Shown: positions 35,609 to 44,225, numbered from the stretch's first letter. The stretch: DNA of 46,396 nucleotides from Caldilineaceae bacterium (GCA_022821585.1 JAJEDI010000012.1:1-46396); one strand, 5' to 3'. A program made the numbers and translations. The notes: generated by a model from the sequence alone, not told the origin.

Positions 35609-36210
35609 GGGTGACCGTCTATGTGGAGGGAGGCGGTCGCGGCAGGATGGCAACAGATTGTCGTAGAGGGTTTTCTGAATTCTTTCGAAAGGCCGGACTG
35701 GAAGGTCATATGCCCAGCATCGTCTACTGCGGAAGCAGAGGCAATGCTTTCGCCCGCTTTTGCGTTGCAATGAATGATGCAGAGCCTGACGAAATCCCTC
35801 TCTTGCTGGTCGATAGCGAAGGTCCTGTCCGGCCGAGGCGATCAGTATGGCAGCATTTGGGATCATCTCCCGACCGATGGGAGCGCCCTCAGAGATCCCA
35901 GAACGAGCGGGCGCATCTGATGGTGCAGTGTATGGAGTCCTGGTTTTTGGCGGGCGCTTCGACGCTTGAATCTTACTTTGGGGCCGGATCCGGGTTGTCT
36001 CCCGTACGAAATGAAATTGAAGGTATCCCCAAAGAAGATGTCTTGAGGCAGTTGGGTTCGGCCAGCCGCGGCAGTAGAAAGGGTGTTTATCACAAGAGCC
36101 GGCATTCTTTCGACATTCTGGCCAGGATCGATCCGGAGAAGGTGATCCGGCATTCGCATTTCGCGAAACGATTGATTGATACTTTGAAGAGTTACCTCAT
36201 CCCCACATAG
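35602..36210 (+). CDS. DUF4276 protein, Toprim-like partner of the ATPase
   Basis: 202 residues, starting inside the last codons of the ATPase gene. It fits the VEGGG subgroup of DUF4276: VYVEGGGRGR at the N-terminus (E9), then CRRGFSEFFRKAGLEG, PSIVYCGSRGNAF, LLLVDSEGPV (D71, E73), LMVQCMESWFLAGAS and the C-terminal SFDILARIDPEKV. DUF4276 is placed among Toprim-like folds, and the acidic residues E9, D71 and E73 are where metal ligands would be expected. The likely role is a nuclease effector controlled by the ATPase; activity is inferred only. Confidence 0.88.
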   Translation: MVRVTVYVEGGGRGRMATDCRRGFSEFFRKAGLEGHMPSIVYCGSRGNAFARFCVAMNDAEPDEIPLLLVDSEGPVRPRRSVWQHLGSSPDRWERPQRSQNERAHLMVQCMESWFLAGASTLESYFGAGSGLSPVRNEIEGIPKEDVLRQLGSASRGSRKGVYHKSRHSFDILARIDPEKVIRHSHFAKRLIDTLKSYLIPT

Positions 36211-36258
36211 ATCGCCAGGTTGTATCAAATCCATCAGTAACACTCGAAGGAAGAAGCC

Positions 36259-37587
36259 ATGAACAGCCCGCAAACCGTTACCGTCCCTTCCCGCTCGTGG
36301 TTTGGGGATGTAGATCGCACGCTCACATTTCCGGCCGGCTGGGAACTTCATGTCTGCGGGAGCGTGGATGCTCCTGCGCTCAGTTCGGCGGAGATTGCGG
36401 CGGCGTTTGATAGTCCGATTGGGACGCAGCGCATTCGCGAGGCGGCCAAAGGCAGGGCAAGCGCCGCGATCATTGTCGATGATTTGAGCCGGCCCACGCC
36501 GGCGGCGGAGATGCTGCCGTACGTGCTTGAGGAGCTGGCTGAGGCTGGCGTTCCCAAGGGCGAGACGGTGATTGTGGTTGGCGGCGGCACGCACCGGCCG
36601 CTTACGGACGAGGAGATGGTGAAGAAGGTAGGCGCGGAGGTGGCGGCAACTTATGCGACGACTTCTCACGATTTCATGGCGGGGGACCTGGTTGCTTACG
36701 GCAGTCTGGAGGACGGGACGCCAATCTATATCAACCGCATCGTGGCTGAGGCCGAGTTCAAGATCTGTGTGGGGGGTATCTTTCCGCACGGCTCGGCCGG
36801 GTTTGGGGGCGGCGCCAAGCTGATCGTTCCGGGCGTGGCGGGTTTTGCCACCATTTTTCATTTCCATGGTTTTTCGCCCACGCGGGGACAGGGCAATATC
36901 GAGCGCCGGAAGCCGTCGGAGGAGGATATGGGCAAGGTGACGCTCATTGACGGCGGTGTGCGCGATCTGCGCGACGTGGCTGAGGAGGTGGCGGGCAAGA
37001 TTAGGCTGGATATGGTGGTTAACAGCGTCATCACCAGCCGCAGGCAGATTGCCGGTCTTTTTGTCGGCGACTTCGTGAAGGCGCATCGCGCGGGGGCACG
37101 TTTTGCGCAGAGAACTTACGGCACGACGATTCCGAACCGGCTGCGGCAGGAGGCGGATGTTGTGGTCTGCAACGGGTATCCACTGGACGCCGACCCGGTT
37201 CAGGGGTCGAAGGCGCTGTGGCCGCTGCCCTATTTTGAGCGGGAGCCGTATAAGGTCGTTCTTAACGCGGCTTGCGACGGAATCTCCTATCATGGTCTGC
37301 ATCAGCAGCTGCCCTGGGAACAGTACCTGAAGCGCAGAGCCGCGGCCGATGCTACCCCGGATCCGCAGGCGGTGGTCAATGGGCGAGAAAGCCTGCTCAT
37401 CGTTTCCGAACATTTTCAGGCGGCGGAGTTTGCTATCAAGCATGGCAGCGACCTTCTGTACCGGGACTGGCAGACGCTTATCGACCAATTGGCGGGCAGG
37501 CTGCCGGCGGACGCCACGGTTGCCATCTTCCCCAACGCCTCGACGCAGGTTCTGGCGAGGGAAGAGCCCGTTGCTGTGGGGGCATAG
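36259..37587 (+). CDS. LarA-like nickel-pincer racemase/epimerase family protein (DUF2088)
   Basis: 442 residues. Residues aligned to the lactate racemase active site are kept: His in GGGTHRPLTDEE (H112), His in GIFPHGSAGFGG (H177), Lys in GGGAKLIVPG (K187), and His in FHFHG (201/203). DLSRPTPAAEMLPYVL near residue 75 is another family hallmark. LarA homologues with varied pockets racemise or epimerise hydroxy acids and sugar acids using the NPN nickel cofactor. No larB, larC or larE gene is in the window, so the cofactor must come from elsewhere. GAAGGAAG lies just before the ATG. Confidence 0.88.
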   Translation: MNSPQTVTVPSRSWFGDVDRTLTFPAGWELHVCGSVDAPALSSAEIAAAFDSPIGTQRIREAAKGRASAAIIVDDLSRPTPAAEMLPYVLEELAEAGVPKGETVIVVGGGTHRPLTDEEMVKKVGAEVAATYATTSHDFMAGDLVAYGSLEDGTPIYINRIVAEAEFKICVGGIFPHGSAGFGGGAKLIVPGVAGFATIFHFHGFSPTRGQGNIERRKPSEEDMGKVTLIDGGVRDLRDVAEEVAGKIRLDMVVNSVITSRRQIAGLFVGDFVKAHRAGARFAQRTYGTTIPNRLRQEADVVVCNGYPLDADPVQGSKALWPLPYFEREPYKVVLNAACDGISYHGLHQQLPWEQYLKRRAAADATPDPQAVVNGRESLLIVSEHFQAAEFAIKHGSDLLYRDWQTLIDQLAGRLPADATVAIFPNASTQVLAREEPVAVGA

Positions 37588-37635
37588 GATTGGCAGACAG
37601 CCTAGCGCATTGCGCTGACGAGAGGAGAGAGACGC

Positions 37636-38226
37636 ATGGCATCGATGGACGATCTGCGCCGGGGTGTGAGTGAGAGCCTGCCGGAGGTCAATGAGATCAA
37701 GGATGAAGAGATGCGGGGGCTGGTGATCGAGGCGTGGGCTTTTGCGCTGTCAGAGTCGGAGTTCACGCGCATCGACCAGATCCGGGGTTCGGGTGTGCCG
37801 GACTCGCCGGCGTTGAAGGACGGTACGCAGGCGGAGCATTTGCGCGGTGTCGCGCGCATGGCGCAGGGGCTTGCCGACGGTCTGGAAGCGGTGCATGGGG
37901 ATATCGGGATCGACAGGGACCTGCTGTGGGCGTGTGCACTGTGCCATGACGTGGGCAAGCCGTTTGAGTTCAGCCCGCGGAACCAGGCGCGCTGGAAGAA
38001 CGACGTGGGCGCGGCGGGGTTTCCGTCCATCCGGCATTCAGTCTACGGGGTGCATGTGGCGTTGACGGTGGGGCTGCCTGAAGCGGTGGCGCATACGGCG
38101 GGCGCGCATTCGGCCGAGGGGGAGTTGATCAAGCGCAGCCTGGAAAACACGCTTGTGAACAGCGCGGACCACGCCTATTGGGCGGCGATGGAGAGGGCCG
38201 GGCAACTGGAGATGGAGGACGAGTAA
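37636..38226 (+). CDS. HD-domain metal-dependent hydrolase
   Basis: 196 residues. The HD metal site is complete: His in EHLRGVARMA (about 68), the His-Asp pair in CHDVGKP (104-105), His in RHSVYGVHVA (134/140), and Asp in NSADHAYW (about 178). AGGAGAG sits eight bases before the ATG and the gene follows the LarA-like gene by 48 bases, so the two are probably co-transcribed. HD proteins of this size are phosphohydrolases or nucleotidases, sometimes hydro-lyases. The substrate is unknown. Convergent with the dioxygenase gene with a one-base gap. Confidence 0.85.
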   Translation: MASMDDLRRGVSESLPEVNEIKDEEMRGLVIEAWAFALSESEFTRIDQIRGSGVPDSPALKDGTQAEHLRGVARMAQGLADGLEAVHGDIGIDRDLLWACALCHDVGKPFEFSPRNQARWKNDVGAAGFPSIRHSVYGVHVALTVGLPEAVAHTAGAHSAEGELIKRSLENTLVNSADHAYWAAMERAGQLEMEDE

Positions 38227-38227
38227 G

Positions 38228-39019
38228 CTAGGAAGTCGGAACGGGTTCTCCGTGCTGAGCGACGATTTCGCGCATGCCATCCCATTCGAGCCAGATGTCG
38301 GTCAGGGCTTCGAGGCGGTGGTCTTGGTGGTCGACGTGCCTGAGGCGGAAGTAGATGGCGTAGCGGGGATGGGGTGAGACGTTGGGCGCGGCGGTGTGGG
38401 CGACCTGGTAGTGTACCAGGAAAGCGTCGCCGGGTTGGGCGATCAACTGTTGCGGCTGGGGCATCTCAATGGGCGGCATTGCTACAGCGTCGCCGCGCGT
38501 CATCAGGTCGGTCCCGTTTTCACTAAAATACTGTTCGAAGTAACGATGGGTCCCGGGCCAGACTGCCAGGTTTCCGGCGTAGTTTGTGGTCACCTCGCTA
38601 AGGGCGATGCCGACCAGCATAGTGAAGCTGCGCAACTGGCCGGCAGGTACGCCGTTGTGGGGTGAGTAGCGGCCATCCAGATGGGGGCGGAGCGCGGGCG
38701 GCGGGTCGTCCAGCAAGGGAAAACGGACTGCGATCTGGCCGGCTGTGACGGAATTGAGTTTGCCGGTCCCAATCAGCGACTCTGCCAGCTCCTTTACCGG
38801 TGTCCGATTGTAAAGATCGACAATCTCGGGCGCTTCCCGCAATTCCGGACAGAATGAGCGCGACTGGAAGGTGATCATCTGCGTCGGATCGATGCCGTTG
38901 CCAAAGGAGTGATTGATGGCTTTGACTGCGGCGTCGACCATCACGCCGGGGACGGCGCCGGGAATCTGCACATAACCTTTTTCGTAGAGTTCGAGTTTTT
39001 GCGCGTGGGTTACTTTCAT
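38228..39019 (-). CDS. Phytanoyl-CoA dioxygenase family protein
   Basis: 263 residues from the ATG at 39019, which starts MKVTHAQKLELYEKGYVQIP as in the PhyH family. The frame remains open to 39142, but the extra part is repeat sequence. The Fe(II) site is H113-x-D115 (RPHLDGRY) with the distal His in YQVAHTAAPN (about 208); the Arg in HPRYAIYF (about 219) would bind 2-oxoglutarate. Bacterial members hydroxylate varied small molecules and lipids. Lies opposite the HD gene, with which it nearly overlaps. Confidence 0.9.
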   Translation of the reverse strand: MKVTHAQKLELYEKGYVQIPGAVPGVMVDAAVKAINHSFGNGIDPTQMITFQSRSFCPELREAPEIVDLYNRTPVKELAESLIGTGKLNSVTAGQIAVRFPLLDDPPPALRPHLDGRYSPHNGVPAGQLRSFTMLVGIALSEVTTNYAGNLAVWPGTHRYFEQYFSENGTDLMTRGDAVAMPPIEMPQPQQLIAQPGDAFLVHYQVAHTAAPNVSPHPRYAIYFRLRHVDHQDHRLEALTDIWLEWDGMREIVAQHGEPVPTS

Positions 39020-39120
39020 GGTGTCGCCTTCGTTGGTAGCCTGGAAGCGTGGGGAAAGTGTACTACCGTAATGCGGTAGGCGACAAGCAGGGCCGCGGCG
39101 GGGGGGGCAGTCCAGATTTG

Positions 39121-39350
39121 GGGCGAGCGAGGGCAGGCACAAGGCCTGCCCCTACAGGGATTTGAATTGGCTGGTGGGACGTGGTTTGGCGAAACCCCTT
39201 CGAATGGACACCTGTCACCAATGCCGACACCAGGTCGATGAGGCATGTTGTTGGCCGGGGGCGTTGCGGGGGCGGAGCCCCCGCACAAGGGAGGGCGCTT
39301 GCGCCCGACCGCCCAGAACTGCAGTGGTCAGTGGATAGTGGTCAGTTGTC
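39121..39350. repeat. Dispersed hairpin-rich repeat, copy B
   Basis: The counterpart of the repeat at 2950-3178. It starts with a perfect palindrome, GGGCAGGC-ACAAG-GCCTGCCC (39131-39151). The 55-base core (39240-39294) is identical to the first copy. The stem GGGCGC/GCGCCC (39293-39306) replaces GGCCGC/GCGGCC of copy A. It ends in a GTGGTCA-type run (39325-39348). It occupies the spacer between the divergent dioxygenase and the membrane-protein genes. Confidence 0.8.
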
Positions 39351-39506
39351 AGAGCCTGCGCTGCCCTTGTATCAGAGTTGATCGCGGACCGGCCATGGTT
39401 TATCTGCTGCCACAGGTATGCAAGGAAACGTACCCAATTGGCGATGCACCTGCGGCGGGGAAGAGAGGCATCCACACAGTGAACGACTCAAGGGAAAGAA
39501 TATATT

Positions 39507-40346
39507 ATGCCTAGAGCGACAGTCATCAGACTCATGACCGCGAACGTTCTCCTGACACTTTTGTGGCTGGCTTTAGCCTTTGAATACCCGGGATATGAGT
39601 TCACCATTTACACGTTCGGCCTCGGCCTGGATGGGGGTGCGGCGCGTAACGATGCGTTCGACCTGCAGTTGAGCCTGGGCGCGGCGCTGGGCATTCCAAG
39701 CATGGCCTTTATCGACCACTTCAATATTCTCTTCGTAACGGCTGCGCCGCTGGCCTGGTGGCGGAACGCCAAGGTGCAGATGATTGTATTGGGGATGGCC
39801 ATTCTGAACGGGCTCTACATGTTCCTGTTTGTGGCCGTGTTTCTGCCGCCCTGGATTCTGGGGCAGGGCGACCGGGTGGAGGACTGGATGCTGGGTCTAG
39901 TGGTCTCGGCGGTCTTTCTGCTGTGTGTGATCCTGAAGCTCCCCGTGGTCAGGTTTCGCGGGATTCTGCGCAACTGGGCTATCGGTGTGGGCGTGGTGGC
40001 GGCCTACTTCGTCGTCACGGCGACGACGCGGGCGTCGCAGCTACAAAATGTGCGGGCGCTGCGGCGCATGTGCGTGACCACGCCGGGCGAGGGGGAGCCG
40101 TGGCCGTCCGGATGGCAGTGGGAGCCGATGCCGTTCGGCAACAACGAAGGCTGGCCGCTGGGACCGTGGCCGGAAGGGGAGAAGCTGGCAGGCTGTGAAC
40201 CGAGCGCCGATTTGATCGCGGCCGCGGCGGCAGAACTGCAGGCGGTGGGCTATCTGCCACTGGGGCTTGTACTGGGCCTGATTGTTGTTGGGGTTGGGGC
40301 GTACTTTGTTGCAGTGCTGCGCGCAGAGGAGCAGTCTGCGGCTTAA
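39507..40346 (+). CDS. Multi-pass membrane protein of unknown family
   Basis: 279 residues with about six predicted hydrophobic segments (about 8-26, 55-85, 90-116, 127-148, 155-176 and 248-270). Between the fifth and last lies an extracytoplasmic or cytoplasmic loop (about 180-245) rich in Trp, Pro and Gly, with two Cys (CVTTPGEGEPWPSGWQW and CEPSADL). AGGGAAAG precedes the ATG. I do not recognise the family. It sits between the repeat and the isomerase-like gene on the same strand, with a 103-base gap, so any functional link is uncertain. Confidence 0.65.
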   Translation: MPRATVIRLMTANVLLTLLWLALAFEYPGYEFTIYTFGLGLDGGAARNDAFDLQLSLGAALGIPSMAFIDHFNILFVTAAPLAWWRNAKVQMIVLGMAILNGLYMFLFVAVFLPPWILGQGDRVEDWMLGLVVSAVFLLCVILKLPVVRFRGILRNWAIGVGVVAAYFVVTATTRASQLQNVRALRRMCVTTPGEGEPWPSGWQWEPMPFGNNEGWPLGPWPEGEKLAGCEPSADLIAAAAAELQAVGYLPLGLVLGLIVVGVGAYFVAVLRAEEQSAA

Positions 40347-40449
40347 TGGGCCGGGAGTTTCAGGGGGGGCGATTCGAGGTTGTTGAGCACGTCCCGGTTC
40401 CGGTTTCAGGCGCCAAGAGGTAACCGCCGGTTTCCAAAAGGAGTTCGTT

Positions 40450-41874
40450 GTGAAAAAGACAAGAATTCGAACACTGTTTCTGGGCAGGCCAAAAGGTGAC
40501 AGCTTTCCCGGTGACGAGAACGAAGAGTGGCCGATCTATCAGGGTTCTTTCAGCCACGAAAACCTGGCCGCACGTTACAGGGAGGAGCTGAAAGCATACG
40601 GACGAGAGGTAGAATTCACGGGCCAGACGCTGGTGCGGACGCGTGGGGAGTTGGGAGAGGCGGCTGCGAAGGTGCAGGACGAAGACGGTGTCCTAGTTTT
40701 CATTCTGGGCCTGTTTCCGAATGTTATGCAGAAGGAGATTGCGAGCTGGGGCAAGCCGACGGTGATGTTCAACCCGACGGAGGCGCCGCTTTCGCCGCTG
40801 GCCTGGCTGCATAATTTCGTGCCGGTGAAGGGCAAAAGCAATGTGATTCCGGTGCTTTCATCCGATTTCGCGGACGTGGGGAAGAAGATCGGCGTGTTGA
40901 AGGCTATTCACAAGATGGGGCAGTCGAAGGTGCTGTACCAGCAGTCGCATACGCCGAAGCAGGTGGAGTCGAGCCGCAGGTGGTTCGAGGAAGGGTGGGG
41001 CGGAATCCATCTTTTTTCCGACCTGACGCCGTTGAGCGACGGCTTTATCAGGCAGGCGAAGGAGAGGCTGGGGCTTGAGATCAAGGATATCCCTCCTCAG
41101 CGGCTGATTGCAGCCTACCAGAACGCCGATGCCGGGGCTGCGGAGGCGCTGGCGCAGAGTAGGATTGCAGGGGCTACGGATGTGGTCGAGCCGTCAAGGG
41201 AGGACGTGGTCGAATCGTGCAAGCTGTACCTGGGGATCAAGCAGATTCTGGCGGAGGAGGAGGCTCAGGGCATCACCGAGCACGGCATCTGTATGGGAAG
41301 CGGGCCGTATCCGCTGCCGTGCCTGGCGTTTTCGATGCTGAACGACGAGGGGCTGGCCGGGATCTGCCAGCTGGACCTGTCGAGTACGATCACGCAGCTG
41401 CTTATCGGGTATCTGGCGGACCGGCCGGGCTTTATCGGACATATTCATATCGATACGGGGCGGAATCTGATTGGGATGTCCCACGACTTCAGCGCGACGA
41501 GGCTGGGGGGATGGGACAGCGAGGATGCGGAGGAATACGCCTTTCGCAATCACCAGGGGTTGTACCGGAGCACGTGTGTGAACGTGCAGATGGAGGTGGG
41601 GCAGACGGTGACGATCGCCCAGTATGTGCCGTTCGACCGCATGTATGTCTTTACCGGGGTGATTGACAGCAATGTGAGTCCACAGCGGGACTGCCGGACG
41701 TCGGTGGCGATCCGGGTAGCCGACGTGAAGAGGCTGCTGCGGAACTGTATGAAGGCGGAGCACCCGCTGACGCCAGGGGGCCACAGGCTCCTGTTTTACG
41801 GGGACTGGGTGGATGAGATTGAGGATTTGGGGCAATTGTTGGGATTTGAGGTTGTGAACGATATGGAGCAGTAG
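40450..41874 (+). CDS. L-fucose/L-arabinose isomerase-like protein
   Basis: 474 residues from a GTG start with AAGGAG eight bases upstream. The layout agrees with the FucI/AraI-like superfamily: an N-terminal Rossmann-like part (RTLFLGRPKGDSF), a middle domain, and a C-terminal domain with Glu, Asp and His candidates for the Mn2+ site (ITEHGICMGSG, CQLDLSSTI, GHIHIDTGRN). It may convert an unusual aldose to a ketose. The MDR dehydrogenase gene begins 19 bases after it and a second phytanoyl-CoA dioxygenase follows, suggesting a sugar degradation unit. Confidence 0.85.
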   Translation: MKKTRIRTLFLGRPKGDSFPGDENEEWPIYQGSFSHENLAARYREELKAYGREVEFTGQTLVRTRGELGEAAAKVQDEDGVLVFILGLFPNVMQKEIASWGKPTVMFNPTEAPLSPLAWLHNFVPVKGKSNVIPVLSSDFADVGKKIGVLKAIHKMGQSKVLYQQSHTPKQVESSRRWFEEGWGGIHLFSDLTPLSDGFIRQAKERLGLEIKDIPPQRLIAAYQNADAGAAEALAQSRIAGATDVVEPSREDVVESCKLYLGIKQILAEEEAQGITEHGICMGSGPYPLPCLAFSMLNDEGLAGICQLDLSSTITQLLIGYLADRPGFIGHIHIDTGRNLIGMSHDFSATRLGGWDSEDAEEYAFRNHQGLYRSTCVNVQMEVGQTVTIAQYVPFDRMYVFTGVIDSNVSPQRDCRTSVAIRVADVKRLLRNCMKAEHPLTPGGHRLLFYGDWVDEIEDLGQLLGFEVVNDMEQ

Positions 41875-41893
41875 GGGAGATGCGGGCAGGAAA

Positions 41894-42940
41894 GTGATCA
41901 AGATCAAGGCTGTTGAAATCACTGGGCCGCGACAGGTAACTGTTGTCGAGGATGAGCTTGCGGAACCGGGCGAGGGGGAGGTGGCGATGCGCTCGCTGTA
42001 CTCGGGCATCAGTCATGGGACGGAGATGAACGTGTATCGCGGCGACGCGCCGATGTGGCGACGGAAGCAGGACCGTCGCAGACGGCTGTTCGTGGCGTCT
42101 GACGAGCCTGAGTGGGAATACCCCTTGCGCTACGGGTATGCTTGCGTTGGTGTGATCACGGCTGTAGGGAGCGATGTGACAGAGTTTACAGAAGGCGACA
42201 CCGTCTTCAGTTTTGCCCCGCACCAGTCGGCGCACGTGCTGCCGGCGGGTTCGGTGTCCAAGCTGCCGAAGGGACTTGATCCGCGGGCAGGTGTGCTCAC
42301 GGCCGTCCTGAACACTACTTTCAAGGGCATATTGGACGCGGACCTGCATGGGGGGGAGTGCGTGGTGTTCTTCGGACAGGGTGTCCTGGGGCAGTTGACG
42401 GTGCAGTGGGCCAAGCTGTCTGGCGCGTCACCGGTGATCGCGGTTGACCTTATCGAGAAGAGGCTGGAGATTTCCAAGAGGGTGAGCGGCGCGGATCTCG
42501 TCTTCAATGCGGGCGAGGAAAGGGACATCGCGTTGGCGGTGCGGGAGTTGACGGACGATCGCGGCGCGGACGTGGTGTTCGAGTTTTCGGCGAGTGACCG
42601 CGCTCTGAACGAGGCGATCCGCACTGTTTGCTACAACGGCAAGGTGATCGTGATGTCGTGGTATGCGGGCGCGCTGGCCAACGTCTACCCTGGCGCGGAG
42701 TTCCACCACAATCGCATACAGCTGATCTCGTCGCAGATAGCCGGCATCAGCCCTGAGCTGTCGCATCGATGGACGGCCGCGCGGCGCATGGAGGCGGTGC
42801 TGTCATTGATGCCCAAGCTGAATCTGGAGGGGTTGATTACGGATGTGGTCGACCTTGAGGGTGCGGCTGCGGCCTACGAGATGATCGATACGCGCCCGCA
42901 GGATATTTTGCAGGTGGTGCTCGACTACGGTGAGGACTGA
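41894..42940 (+). CDS. MDR-superfamily dehydrogenase lacking the catalytic zinc Cys
   Basis: 348 residues from a GTG start. The N-terminal GroES-like and C-terminal Rossmann parts are clear, with FFGQGVLGQLTVQWAKLSGA as the NAD(P) motif (GxGxxG, about 158-163). The place of the Cys that normally holds the catalytic zinc reads YSGISHGTEM, as in the BchC-like and some sugar dehydrogenase groups, so a classic alcohol dehydrogenase mechanism is doubtful. It probably oxidises or reduces a sugar-derived compound next to the isomerase-like enzyme encoded just upstream in the same operon. Confidence 0.88.
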   Translation: MIKIKAVEITGPRQVTVVEDELAEPGEGEVAMRSLYSGISHGTEMNVYRGDAPMWRRKQDRRRRLFVASDEPEWEYPLRYGYACVGVITAVGSDVTEFTEGDTVFSFAPHQSAHVLPAGSVSKLPKGLDPRAGVLTAVLNTTFKGILDADLHGGECVVFFGQGVLGQLTVQWAKLSGASPVIAVDLIEKRLEISKRVSGADLVFNAGEERDIALAVRELTDDRGADVVFEFSASDRALNEAIRTVCYNGKVIVMSWYAGALANVYPGAEFHHNRIQLISSQIAGISPELSHRWTAARRMEAVLSLMPKLNLEGLITDVVDLEGAAAAYEMIDTRPQDILQVVLDYGED

Positions 42941-43282
42941 GCCTTGACGCTTGCGGAAGGGAATCAGTGTGAACCCTTCTTGAATATCGCACTTTCAAGG
43001 AGGGCTCGTTGACGTTTGCCTGAGTCGGGAGGTCATTTTATAGAAGCTTGTCTATCCGCGAAGTTATGCGAAGGGTCGCGAAGAACAGCAGGGGCGTAGC
43101 GGATTCAATTGGCGTGACATTTCGGTTCCTCGCGGAAAAGCCGCAGTGTGCCCCCGCATACTGCTTTTCCGACAGAGGCTAACAGGCCTCAGACAGGTAC
43201 GACCCCATCGGGTAGACCAAGAGAATCATCTCGGCGTCAGACGGGAGACACTTAAGCTTTCGCCCAGGTCAAGGAAAACTGA
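42941..43282. other. Intergenic gap with a 7-bp-plus inverted repeat
   Basis: No gene. The notable item is an interrupted stem: CGGAAAA (43133-43139) pairs with TTTTCCG (43165-43171), and inside it GCAGT pairs with ACTGC. No U-run follows. GAGGC/GCCTC downstream forms a small hairpin. A possible promoter for the next dioxygenase gene is TTGCCT (43016-43021), 17 bases, TATAGA (43039-43044), which is weak. Confidence 0.4.
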
Positions 43283-44191
43283 ATGAACATCGATGAAATC
43301 GTTGCCAATTTTGATCGGGACGGGTACGTCCTGTTGCCGCAGGCGATTTGCCCTGAGGAGCTGGCGGTCTTGCAGGAGGACTCGGCTCATGTCATTGAAG
43401 AGGGCTATGAGGGCAAGGAACCCGAGAGCGACTACTTCTTTGATGCGCTGCCGGATACGGGTGAGGTTGTATTCCACCGTGTGCAGTATGTCTTCCCTAA
43501 GGCCAAGAACAACTCGTTTATCAAGCTGCTGGCGCATCCGCTGGTCCTGCAGGTGGTGCAGCGGCTGCTGGGGGATGACTTCATCTGTGAGGCGGAGGCG
43601 TTTGTTTTCAAGGTGCCGGGAAACGGCAAGGAGGTCCCGGTCCATTGCGACGGTGATCCCAGCCAGCCGGATGTGATGGAAATGGTGTTCAACGTCGACT
43701 ACTATCTGGACGACGCCACACCAGAAAACGGTTGCCTGCTGGCGGCGCCGGGCAGCCATAAGCTGAATCTGTCCGGAGAGGAGGTGAGAGCGCAGGGTTT
43801 TGACTATCCCGGCCTGATTGAACTGCCGGTCAAGGCGGGTGACGTGCTGTTTCACAATGTCAAGTTAGTGCATGGCTCCAGGCGGAACAGCGCCAACAGT
43901 TTGCGGCGCACGCTCTACTATGCGTTCCATTCTCTGAGCGCGGCGGCGCGGCAAGGCGAACCCAGGTCTGAGGGGTCGTACCTCAGGCCGGGTCAGACGG
44001 TGCCCCAGAGCTGGATCGATGACCGGCTGCGGCTGATGATGCACGCCATCGATCTGCGCAAGGAGAGCAGTTACGGCCGCGATGAGGTCCCCTTCCCCTA
44101 TGAGCCGCCGGCGGGCTACGACGTGGCGTGGCCGTCAGCGGATGAGACGATGAATTACCGGCCGGCGCTGGGGTACAGCAAGTACTATTGA
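43283..44191 (+). CDS. Phytanoyl-CoA dioxygenase family protein, second
   Basis: 302 residues. Only distantly similar to the first dioxygenase in the window. Fe(II) ligands are H121-x-D123 (VHCDGDPSQPD) and the distal His in NVKLVHGSRR (about 197), with Arg in LRRTLYYAF (about 208) for 2-oxoglutarate. The N-terminus DEIVANFDRDGYVLLPQAI is typical. A ribosome site, AAGGAAAA, precedes the ATG. The gap of 342 bases to the dehydrogenase gene suggests its own promoter. Oxidises an unidentified small molecule in the cytosol. Confidence 0.9.
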   Translation: MNIDEIVANFDRDGYVLLPQAICPEELAVLQEDSAHVIEEGYEGKEPESDYFFDALPDTGEVVFHRVQYVFPKAKNNSFIKLLAHPLVLQVVQRLLGDDFICEAEAFVFKVPGNGKEVPVHCDGDPSQPDVMEMVFNVDYYLDDATPENGCLLAAPGSHKLNLSGEEVRAQGFDYPGLIELPVKAGDVLFHNVKLVHGSRRNSANSLRRTLYYAFHSLSAAARQGEPRSEGSYLRPGQTVPQSWIDDRLRLMMHAIDLRKESSYGRDEVPFPYEPPAGYDVAWPSADETMNYRPALGYSKYY

Positions 44192-44204
44192 GGTTTGGCC
44201 TGCC

Positions 44205-44225
44205 GGGCAGGCACAAGGCCTGCCC
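44205..44225. repeat. GGGCAGGC-ACAAG-GCCTGCCC palindrome
   Basis: A perfect 8-bp stem with an ACAAG loop, identical to the palindrome at 39131-39151. A decayed version is in the repeat at 2950. Here it lies between convergent genes and could act as a bidirectional terminator, though no U-run follows. Confidence 0.8.

Noticed and set aside
39020..39142. N-terminal extension of the first dioxygenase
   Set aside because: The extra 41 codons start inside the dispersed repeat; the family N-terminus begins at the ATG at 39019.
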